Shown one piece after another: positions 4,997 through 10,875 of a stretch of DNA of 10,875 bases (positions within the stretch are counted from its first letter, which is position 1; every line of letters begins with the position of its first letter). The DNA is taken from assembly GCA_031267375.1 (NCBI GenBank), contig JAIRZE010000103.1:1-10875 (forward strand), in the 5' to 3' direction. The notes under the pieces were generated by a model. That model did no database searches and was not told the origin of the DNA. It saw nothing but the letters and a program-made list of their open reading frames with translations. The DNA is from Rickettsiales bacterium (lineage in GTDB: Bacteria; Pseudomonadota; Alphaproteobacteria; Rs-D84). A program made the position numbers and the translations under genes.

Positions 4997-6043
4997 TTAT
5001 TTCGAGCCCTTTCTTACCGCTCGCAGGTGCGCGCTGCGAGCGCGCGGATTCATCGCCAATTCTTCCGCAGACGGCTTGTATGTTTTTAATAAAGAAAACA
5101 GATTGCTTTGGGCTGATGACTGCGGGCTGAATGGTATTCTGGGGTCGCCGGCCGCGGTAGTCCATTCCCGGAATCTGGATTTTACAATTCTGTCTTCCAG
5201 CGAATGAAACGAAACCGCCGCGCAAATGCCACCGGGCGCCAGCAATTCCGGCACCGCGTCCAATGCCCGCTGAATCTCGCCCAATTCGTCATTCACGGCA
5301 ATGCGCAGGGCTTGGAATACGGGCGCTATGTCTTTCGGATTAAAAATCAAATCGCGCAGGGCGAATGTAGTCTGGGGCAGAGCGGATTTCATCGCCCGCG
5401 CGATCGGCGCCGCTTTTTTCACATCGCCGTATTCACGCAGAATTTTTATTAATTCTGATTCAGGCAGTTCTTCAATCAATCTCGCAGCGGTCTTTTGCCC
5501 TTTGCCATCTGCCTTTTGCCCTTCCATTCTCATATCCAGCGGCGCGTCAAAGCGGAATGAAAATCCGCGCGACGCATTATCAATCTGCATCGCCGACACC
5601 CCGAAATCAAAGACAATGGCAGAGATTATAATTCCCGCGTCAGCGGGAACGCCCCCGCCCCTGCGGGGGGGGCAGGACACGGAGTGTCCGGGGGTGGGTT
5701 CTTTCGCAGTTTTATTTAACCCACCCCCGCTTGCTTCGCAAGCCGCCACCCCCGCAAGGGCGGGGGCTGACGCGACTTCGTCGCGTTTAAGATTTATGAT
5801 TTCAGAGAACGGTGCATTTATAAAACGAAACCTGTCGCCGAATTCACGAACAAATTCCGCAGCCGTCGGCTGTGTGGTCGGATCGCGGTCAAATGCGATA
5901 ACATTAGCGCCGCGTTCCAAAAAAGCGCGACTGTACCCGCCCGCGCCAAAGGTGCAGTCAACAACAGTCTGACCGCGAACATCACCCAATGTTTCAAGAA
6001 CAGAATTCAAAAGAACGGGAATATGTAATTGCTCATTGTTCAT
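4997..6043 (-). CDS. rsmH: 16S rRNA (cytosine-1402-N4)-methyltransferase RsmH
   Basis: RsmH (MraW) uses S-adenosylmethionine to methylate N4 of C1402 in 16S rRNA near the ribosomal P site. The expected motifs are present in order: His7-Ile-Pro-Val-Leu-Leu; Asp29-Cys-Thr-Phe-Gly-Ala-Gly-Gly (cofactor loop); Phe51-Asp-Arg-Asp; Phe145-Asp-Phe-Gly-Val-Ser; Arg159-Gly-Phe-Ser-Phe; Pro168-Leu-Asp-Met-Arg-Met; Phe243-Gln-Ala-Leu-Arg-Ile; Phe279-His-Ser-Leu-Glu-Asp; Asn332-Pro-Arg-Ala-Arg. At 348 residues it is longer than the roughly 310 usual (313 in E. coli). The excess comes from a palindromic element encoding about residues 86-138, in the loop before Phe-Asp-Phe-Gly-Val-Ser, and a small heptamer-encoded stretch near 175-185. 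The ATG overlaps the dnaE stop in an ATGA arrangement, and AAGGG lies 10 bases upstream inside dnaE. rsmH usually heads the dcw cell-wall cluster; that context is absent here. Intact motifs argue for a working enzyme. Confidence 0.96.
   Translation of the reverse strand: MNNEQLHIPVLLNSVLETLGDVRGQTVVDCTFGAGGYSRAFLERGANVIAFDRDPTTQPTAAEFVREFGDRFRFINAPFSEIINLKRDEVASAPALAGVAACEASGGGLNKTAKEPTPGHSVSCPPRRGGGVPADAGIIISAIVFDFGVSAMQIDNASRGFSFRFDAPLDMRMEGQKADGKGQKTAARLIEELPESELIKILREYGDVKKAAPIARAMKSALPQTTFALRDLIFNPKDIAPVFQALRIAVNDELGEIQRALDAVPELLAPGGICAAVSFHSLEDRIVKSRFREWTTAAGDPRIPFSPQSSAQSNLFSLLKTYKPSAEELAMNPRARSAHLRAVRKGSK
5493..5520. repeat. Heptamer repeat inside rsmH (four degenerate units)
   Basis: Plus-strand units TTTTGCC, CTTTGCC, ATCTGCC and TTTTGCC run in tandem. 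They encode a Gly/Gln/Lys-rich stretch just after the Pro-Leu-Asp-Met-Arg-Met motif. At this point the protein is about six residues longer than E. coli RsmH by eye alignment. The units match those at 3774-3794 in type and orientation. Confidence 0.65.
5632..5786. repeat. Palindromic element E5 inserted in frame within rsmH
   Basis: A 155-bp nested palindrome inside an intact coding region. It has unlike end hairpins: TTCCCGC with GCGGGAA (5632-5649) and ACGCGAC with GTCGCGT (5770-5786). Inside are paired G/C hairpins, CCCCCGC with GCGGGGG, at 5652-5669 (loop CCCT) and 5749-5766 (loop AAGG). Lateral hairpins differ by arm: GGACAC with GTGTCC (5675-5689) and GCTTGC with GCAAGC (5729-5743). An 11-bp inner stem GGGGGTGGGTT (5690-5700 with 5718-5728) closes a 17-base loop. 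The coding frame passes through without a stop and adds low-complexity residues 86-138. A net insertion of about 156 bp (52 codons) would preserve the frame. The TTCCCGC end hairpin resembles hairpin B of E1 and E2. Confidence 0.88.
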
Positions 6044-9000
6044 TCTATCACTACCCTTGCGCCCAGTTTGTGCAAGTCTTCTGCCGTTTGCGCGCCCAAG
6101 CGCACGCCGCGGGGCAGGGCCAGAGTCGCCGTCTTTTCGCCAAAGATATTCAATACTATCTTTGTGGCGCCCACCGGCAGCGAATCCAAAGACTTTTTCA
6201 CATCCGGCAGAACCGCCGTATTCCTAATATCCAATGTCATCTTTTTTGCAACGCCAGCAATCCACTGGCCCAGCGGAATTATAGAGTCTACAAACACGCT
6301 GACGCGCTCGTCGCGGTTGCTGGATTTTCCAACAATCAAAACGACAGACTCGCCCGCCAGAATCTGCGCAAATTCCGCCGCGCTTTCGCCGAATGCCACC
6401 GCGTCTATGTTGCCAAAGCTATCCGATGCATTTATCGTAATCATATCCTTGCCGGTCTTGGTCCTGCGGCGGCTGAAAGAATTCACATTCGCCGCGATCT
6501 GCACCGCCGCGCGGTCGCGGACATTCGGCAGAGTTTCGGATGTAGTCAGCTTTGCCCGTTTTATCAAATCCTTGAACTGGTCCAATGGATGCGCGGAAAT
6601 ATAGAAACCCAGCGCCGCCAATTCATTGGAAAGCATTTCCCCGAAAGACCAGGCTGCCGTTGCCTGCAAGTTTTTCAAAACTCTGTTGTCCTGAACATCA
6701 TCTTCCGTAGTATTCGCGAACAAGGATAATAAGTTCGCGGAATCTTTTTGCTTTGACGCGTATGCCAGTATCGCATCCGCATTCATAAATATTTTTGCGC
6801 GATTGGGCTCCAAAGAATCCAGCACGCCGACGCGGGCGAAAGCTTCCAAAACGCGCTTGTTCAAAATCCCGGCCGTGCGCTTTGCAAAATCCGTCAAGTT
6901 TTTGAATTTTCCGCCCGATGCCCGGACCGCTATTATCGCGTCGGTCGCCTGTTTCCCAACGCCCTTTATCGCCGCCAGCCCGAATATTATCTTGTTATCC
7001 CTTACTGTGAACAAAGATTCCGAATTGTTTATATCCGGCGGAATTATTTCCAAGCCGAAATTAGCCTTGGCGTCTTCAAAAAAGATAGACATCTGCGCCG
7101 TGTCGTTCAAGTTGCTGGACATAGACGCCGCCAGAAATTCCGCCGGATAATGAGCCTTCAAAAACGCGCATTGATTCGCAATAACAGCATACGCGACCGA
7201 GTGCGATTTGTTAAACGCGTATTTCGCGAACTCTAAAAACTTTCCCCAAAGATCGTTCGCGGCGTCCGCGCCCAAAGTCCCTTCACTTGCGCAGCCGGCA
7301 ACAAATTTCGGCTGCAATTCTTCCAACATTTTCGCAATCTTTTTTCCCATAGCCTTGCGCACGCTGTCCGCTTCGCCGCGCGTAAAGCCCGCCAGAACGC
7401 GCGTCAGCTGCATAATCTGTTCCTGGTACACGAAAATTCCGTATGTTTCGCGCAGGACTTCCTCGGCGTGCGGATGCGGATATTCCACAGGTTCTTCCCC
7501 GTGCATACGCGCGATATATGACGGAATAAACGCAATCGGCCCCGGACGGTTCAAAGCATTCAACGCAACGATGTTTGCAAATTCCGTCGGGTGCATTTTC
7601 TTTAATGTCTGCTGAACAAATTGCGCATCAAACTGAAAGATGCCTTCGGTTTTTCCGTCCTGCCAAAGCTTCATAGTCTTTTCATCGTCTATCGGAATCG
7701 CGTCCAATTCTATGTTTATCCCGCGCGTCTGCTTTATCAGATTCACCGCGTATTTCAATACGGCCAAGGTTTCCAATCCCAAAAAGTCAAACTTGATCAA
7801 TCCCGCGGATTCCAGATAGTGCCCGTCAAATTGCGACGACGGCATAATATTTCCCGGATCGCGGTATACGGGCGCGATGCGCGCGGTAGGCCGGTCGCCG
7901 ATGACGACGCCGCACGCGTGCTGGCCCAGATTGCGGACGGCCCCTTCCAAAGATTGGGCGATGCCGACGACTTTTTTCATATCCGGATCAATATCCAGAA
8001 TGTCCTGGATTTCATTGGAAGATTCCACAGCGGACTTCAAATTCTTGGCGTCCATAGGAATCAGCTTTGACAATCTGTCGGACTTGGAATAGGGCAGGCC
8101 GTAAACGCGCCCGATGTCGCGTATCGCGCCGCGCGCCTGCAAGCTGCCAAATGTTATGATGCGGCAGACGCTGTCCGCGCCGTACTTTTCACAGGCGTAT
8201 TGCAGCACGCGCTCTATCCCTATCGGCTCAAAATCCACATCAAAGTCCGGCATAGAAATACGATCTGGATTCAAAAATCTTTCAAACAGCAATCCGTACT
8301 GCAACGGATTCACATTGGTTATCCCCAGCGCCCACGCGACGATAGAGCCTGCGCCGGAACCGCGCCCCGGCCCGACCAAGATATCATTCTTGCGACACCA
8401 TTCAATATAGTCCGCGACGATAAGAAAGTATCCCGGAAATCCCATTCTGATAATTGTTTCAATTTCAAATTCCGCCTGGTCGTAATAAGGCTTTGTATCC
8501 GCGATTTTTTCCTGGGCCATACGCAGCGCCAGGCCGGACATCGTCTTTTCGCGAAGCATCGCGCACTCGGCTTCCAGTGTGTCGCAGAATTTGGGAAGCA
8601 GCGGCTTTTCGCGAATATTCACCATAAACGCGCAACGCTGCGCTATCAGCGCGGTGTTCTCAATCGCTTCTGGCAAATCACTGAAAAGCTCTGCCATTTC
8701 TTCGGACGACTTGAAATATTGCTCTGAATTTTGGCGGGCGCGGTCGGGATCAATTACTTTGGATTGGGACAAGACGCAGTTCAATGCGTCGGCGGCCTCG
8801 TAATCTTCGGGCGCTGCAAAGCAAGCGTTGTTAGTCGCAACAATTGGAATATTCTGATCAGCGGCGATTTTCAGGAACGCGGGCTCTGTCTTTATTTCAT
8901 CTTGCAATCCGTGCCGGTTGATTTCCAGATAAAATCTGTCTTTGAAAGTTTGCGCGAATTGGCGCGCCAAATCCGCCGCGGTGTTTTCTTGCTCATTCAG

Positions 9001-9450
9001 AATTGCCATTCCGACGGGTCCGGTTGCACCGCCGGATAAACAGATCAGGCCGGCGTTATGCGCAAACAATTCTTCCATATTTATATGCGGGCCCAAATGC
9101 CCCAGATCCTGGCGCATATACATTATTTGCGAAAGCTGGCACAGGTTCAGATATCCGGTATGATTCTGGGCCAATAATACGACGCGCGACAAAGACCCCA
9201 CGCGCAGGATTTTGGGGTCGGCGCCGCTGTGGTGATTCAGGGAAATTTCAATACCTATGATCGGCTGAATTCCGGCGCGGGGGGCGGTATCGGAAAATTC
9301 GGCGGCGCCGGACATCAGGTTGATGTCGGTCAGGGCGCAAGCAGATTGACCAGCGGCCTTGCACAGGTCTGGAATTTGTTTCAAGCCAAGGGTACCACCG
9401 CCTACGGAGTACTTGCTGTGCGTGCGAAGATGAACGAAATCCCTTGACAT
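6040..9450 (-). CDS. dnaE: DNA polymerase III alpha subunit, DnaE
   Basis: The catalytic subunit of the replicative DNA polymerase, 1136 residues (E. coli 1160). The N-terminal PHP domain starts with His7-Leu-Arg-Thr-His11-Ser and runs to roughly residue 275. The polymerase core contains Gly-Pro-Gly-Arg-Gly-Ser-Gly-Ala-Gly and then Pro-Asp402-Phe-Asp404-Val-Asp406. Asp555 lies in Lys-Phe-Asp-Phe-Leu-Gly-Leu. Asp402, 404 and 555 correspond to the catalytic aspartates 401, 403 and 555 of E. coli. A helix-hairpin-helix region (Ile-Lys-Gly-Val-Gly-Lys) lies near residue 825. Leu-Leu-Ser-Leu-Phe (907-911) is the likely beta-clamp binding motif, without the usual first Gln. An OB fold lies near 980-1065, followed by the C-terminal domain. 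A short leader with AAAGG precedes the ATG, and a TATAAT box lies 15 bases upstream. The TGA overlaps the rsmH ATG by four bases, so the two genes are probably translationally coupled. Confidence 0.98.
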   Translation of the reverse strand: MSRDFVHLRTHSKYSVGGGTLGLKQIPDLCKAAGQSACALTDINLMSGAAEFSDTAPRAGIQPIIGIEISLNHHSGADPKILRVGSLSRVVLLAQNHTGYLNLCQLSQIMYMRQDLGHLGPHINMEELFAHNAGLICLSGGATGPVGMAILNEQENTAADLARQFAQTFKDRFYLEINRHGLQDEIKTEPAFLKIAADQNIPIVATNNACFAAPEDYEAADALNCVLSQSKVIDPDRARQNSEQYFKSSEEMAELFSDLPEAIENTALIAQRCAFMVNIREKPLLPKFCDTLEAECAMLREKTMSGLALRMAQEKIADTKPYYDQAEFEIETIIRMGFPGYFLIVADYIEWCRKNDILVGPGRGSGAGSIVAWALGITNVNPLQYGLLFERFLNPDRISMPDFDVDFEPIGIERVLQYACEKYGADSVCRIITFGSLQARGAIRDIGRVYGLPYSKSDRLSKLIPMDAKNLKSAVESSNEIQDILDIDPDMKKVVGIAQSLEGAVRNLGQHACGVVIGDRPTARIAPVYRDPGNIMPSSQFDGHYLESAGLIKFDFLGLETLAVLKYAVNLIKQTRGINIELDAIPIDDEKTMKLWQDGKTEGIFQFDAQFVQQTLKKMHPTEFANIVALNALNRPGPIAFIPSYIARMHGEEPVEYPHPHAEEVLRETYGIFVYQEQIMQLTRVLAGFTRGEADSVRKAMGKKIAKMLEELQPKFVAGCASEGTLGADAANDLWGKFLEFAKYAFNKSHSVAYAVIANQCAFLKAHYPAEFLAASMSSNLNDTAQMSIFFEDAKANFGLEIIPPDINNSESLFTVRDNKIIFGLAAIKGVGKQATDAIIAVRASGGKFKNLTDFAKRTAGILNKRVLEAFARVGVLDSLEPNRAKIFMNADAILAYASKQKDSANLLSLFANTTEDDVQDNRVLKNLQATAAWSFGEMLSNELAALGFYISAHPLDQFKDLIKRAKLTTSETLPNVRDRAAVQIAANVNSFSRRRTKTGKDMITINASDSFGNIDAVAFGESAAEFAQILAGESVVLIVGKSSNRDERVSVFVDSIIPLGQWIAGVAKKMTLDIRNTAVLPDVKKSLDSLPVGATKIVLNIFGEKTATLALPRGVRLGAQTAEDLHKLGARVVIE

Positions 9451-9465
9451 TTGTACCTTTTATGT

Positions 9466-9471
9466 ATTATA
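9466..9471 (-). promoter_or_regulatory. Consensus -10 box upstream of dnaE
   Basis: The reverse strand reads TATAAT, a perfect -10 hexamer, 15 bases before the dnaE start codon. Transcription would begin about 10 bases before the ATG, leaving a very short leader that still contains AAAGG. At the usual 17-base spacing the -35 would be TAGAAG (9489-9494), a poor match that touches the stem-loop at 9482-9513. A TTGCCC lies only 11 bases upstream of the -10, too close for a standard -35. Confidence 0.45.
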
Positions 9472-9481
9472 CTATTGGCAT

Positions 9482-9513
9482 AGGGCAACTTCTAGACTAC
9501 TGGCGGTTGCCCT
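9482..9513. other. Stem-loop between the DUF3800 gene and dnaE
   Basis: AGGGCAAC (9482-9489) is perfectly complementary to GTTGCCCT (9506-9513) around a 16-base loop. In the plus direction it is followed by a T-rich run (9519-9523), the form of an intrinsic terminator, but no plus-strand gene ends here. In the direction of the genes it lies nine bases after the DUF3800 stop and lacks a T-tract. It could be a weak two-way terminator, an mRNA 3' end structure or an operator near the dnaE promoter. Confidence 0.5.
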
Positions 9514-9522
9514 TACTGTTTT

Positions 9523-10257
9523 TCATTTTGGTAATTTTATTATTCCTACACCATCTATTTTTCCGCTTTTATTCATACATTTATTAATAACAGTTTTACA
9601 ATCCGGAGTATAATCTTCTGACGGCTTTTTTAGATAATCTCTGCCAATAGGACTCAGAACCAAGTCTGCGATTTGCAATCCGTATATATTGTCTGACTTC
9701 TTACAAAACTCTAATTTTTTAATTTTTACCTTTACTTTTTCAGGACTGTTAAACCGCGTTCCGCAATTTTGTATATTCTTGAATGCTTTAATTATTGGCT
9801 TGTCCAGAATTTTTTCTCTGGATTCCGCAAATATGTTTATTTTTTCGGCAAATTCTACAGCCGGTATTATTCTGTCTATTAAAATAGTAAGTGAATATTC
9901 ATAAGGGTCTGTCGTATGCCAATCATATTTTTCCAACCATTTTTCTTTTTTTATGATGCACGCAATTACTTGTATTTTCAATTGCATAATCAATTTATCT
10001 ATATCACTACTGAACTCTGCGCGGATTTTTGGATTTTTAAGAATTGAAAATTCTTTTTTATGATGATTTATATCCGTCCAATGCAAAATAACATCAGTTG
10101 TATTGAAGTATTTTCTTTTTAATTCATTTATTAAATTTTGATTATATTTCAAATCGTTTTCATCAACAAGCACACCGCCCAGTATAAATATGGGATAATT
10201 CTTATCAAGATTTTCAAGATTACTTGACCCACTTTCGTCAAGATATAGTATCTTCAT
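9523..10257 (-). CDS. DUF3800 domain protein
   Basis: A 244-residue protein with the hallmarks of DUF3800: N-terminal Tyr5-Leu-Asp7-Glu8-Ser-Gly, a Leu-His-Trp-Thr-Asp segment (58-62), Glu145 after a hydrophobic strand, and C-terminal Gly193-Leu-Gln-Ile-Ala-Asp198. The family is thought to have an RNase H-like fold, with Asp7, Glu145 and Asp198 as candidate metal ligands; this assignment is from general family knowledge. Its role is unknown, although members often occur in accessory or mobile regions. No signal peptide is present, so it should be cytoplasmic. The ATG follows the TAG of the upstream hydrolase with no gap, and there is no good ribosome site, which suggests translational coupling. 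The gene is visibly richer in A and T than dnaE, with many AAA, ATT and TTT codons, consistent with horizontal acquisition. Confidence 0.88.
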   Translation of the reverse strand: MKILYLDESGSSNLENLDKNYPIFILGGVLVDENDLKYNQNLINELKRKYFNTTDVILHWTDINHHKKEFSILKNPKIRAEFSSDIDKLIMQLKIQVIACIIKKEKWLEKYDWHTTDPYEYSLTILIDRIIPAVEFAEKINIFAESREKILDKPIIKAFKNIQNCGTRFNSPEKVKVKIKKLEFCKKSDNIYGLQIADLVLSPIGRDYLKKPSEDYTPDCKTVINKCMNKSGKIDGVGIIKLPK

Positions 10258-10875
10258 CTATACAATCCCAAGTTTCTTTAATGCGGCGAATGCCTCGTCA
10301 GCCAGCTTTTGGTGTCCCTTTGCATTCGGATGTTGATTGTCTTCGTAAAATTCTTTCAAATCCCCGGTCCAATTGTCCCAATTATTTACAAAATCAATCC
10401 CGCGGCTACGGCATATGTTTTCAATAAAGTCGTTATATTCTTTCTTGTCTTTGTTAAAGCAATAAAAATTATCGTACCAGCCCTTGCAAATTTCGTTTTC
10501 GTTGATATGCGGAATCATTCCGAAAACGACGATTTTATCTATGCTTTTCTGGGCCAGATCCAGCATACGATTCCAATACTCGCGCCGGGCGTATTCAGTC
10601 AATGCAACAGGTGAATCAGGATTCGGGCTGCGCAGTATGTCATTGTCGCCAATCATAATCAGCAGCACATCAGGCTCTCGGTTCAATACCTCGCCGGATA
10701 ATCTGTGAAAAGAATCCGTAATGCGGTCGCCGTCATACGCGCAATTGCAAAAGCCGAATTTTGATCCGCTTTTGAACGGATGTTCTTTGCTGATTCTTTC
10801 GGCAAGGCGCCCGAACCAGCCCTGGAATGTATCATCCCAATAGCCGTTTGTTATAGAATCGCCCAGCGCGCAGAT
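10258..10875 (-). CDS. SGNH/GDSL-family hydrolase, N-terminus beyond window
   Basis: The reading frame is open to the right edge, giving 205 visible residues. A TTG at 10684-10686 is not the real start, because the family's first motif lies upstream of it. Counting from the edge, block I is Leu4-Gly-Asp-Ser7 with the nucleophilic serine. Block II has Gly49 in Ala-Tyr-Asp-Gly-Asp. Block III is Gly76-Asp-Asn78-Asp. Block V holds the Asp179 and His182 pair in Asp-Asn-Gln-His-Pro. All four SGNH residues are present, so it should be an active esterase, lipase or carbohydrate deacetylase; the substrate cannot be told. Only a few residues can be missing before block I unless there is a signal peptide. 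It sits directly upstream of the DUF3800 gene and is probably co-transcribed with it. Confidence 0.9.
   Translation of the reverse strand: MCALGDSITNGYWDDTFQGWFGRLAERISKEHPFKSGSKFGFCNCAYDGDRITDSFHRLSGEVLNREPDVLLIMIGDNDILRSPNPDSPVALTEYARREYWNRMLDLAQKSIDKIVVFGMIPHINENEICKGWYDNFYCFNKDKKEYNDFIENICRSRGIDFVNNWDNWTGDLKEFYEDNQHPNAKGHQKLADEAFAALKKLGIV

Noticed and set aside
5301..5972. Long plus-strand open frame of 223 codons
   Set aside because: It lies antisense to rsmH, which has complete family motifs, and it crosses the palindrome whose two strands are both G/C-rich and stop-poor. No ribosome site or recognisable domain.
4997..6043. rsmH as a pseudogene or chimeric assembly because of the extra segment
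   Set aside because: The frame is continuous, all motifs are present before and after the insert, and the extra length matches the palindrome. A working gene with an in-frame insertion fits better.
5989..6729. Plus-strand open frame of 246 codons over the dnaE 3' end
   Set aside because: Antisense shadow of dnaE and rsmH; composition is a by-product of the real coding frames.
9482..9522. Intrinsic terminator for a plus-strand gene
   Set aside because: The T-rich run is on the plus-strand side, but no supported plus-strand gene exists upstream, so it is recorded only as a stem-loop.
10258..10686. Start of the SGNH hydrolase at the TTG at 10684-10686
   Set aside because: The frame stays open to the window edge, and blocks I and II (Gly-Asp-Ser and the Gly49 region) lie upstream of that codon, so the gene is longer and truncated by the edge.

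Overview
The window looks like a chromosomal segment of an alphaproteobacterium. The best evidence is the DnaE protein: its N-terminal PHP region and polymerase motifs read like alphaproteobacterial replicative Pol III alpha. An uncultured, host-associated lineage with dispersed palindromes is plausible, but that placement is inference. Every gene I can support lies on the minus strand, so the biological order runs from high to low coordinates.

Layout from the right edge: a partial SGNH/GDSL hydrolase abuts an A/T-rich DUF3800 gene with no spacer (TAG then ATG). A short gap with a stem-loop and a consensus -10 box precedes dnaE. dnaE overlaps rsmH by four bases, so replication and 16S rRNA methylation genes form one transcriptional unit, away from the usual dcw cluster. 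A 141-bp palindrome follows rsmH. Next is a two-gene operon of unnamed proteins: a CPVC-containing membrane protein and a small helical protein. Another large palindrome separates this pair from a gene for an 837-residue secreted, cysteine-containing protein of unknown function. The left end holds a small GIY-YIG nuclease gene lying between copies of a short palindromic repeat, then the start of a second secreted Cys-rich protein cut by the window edge.

The most unusual content is the repeat DNA. Five palindromic elements (244-370, 789-837, 3443-3653, 4845-4985, 5632-5786) share a modular design. Hairpins sit on each arm of a larger inverted repeat. Paired hairpins often differ in sequence between the arms, yet each stays perfectly self-complementary. 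One element lies in frame inside rsmH and encodes about 52 extra residues while all RsmH motifs remain intact. This recalls the in-frame palindromic elements known from Rickettsia, but whether it is the same family cannot be decided here. Two directly repeated half-elements flank the GIY-YIG gene, which raises the untested idea that the nuclease and the repeats are functionally linked.

A second class of repeat, a degenerate heptamer (GGCAAAA or its complement), occurs inside three separate coding regions. I saw no tRNA, rRNA, CRISPR array, insertion sequence or phage gene.
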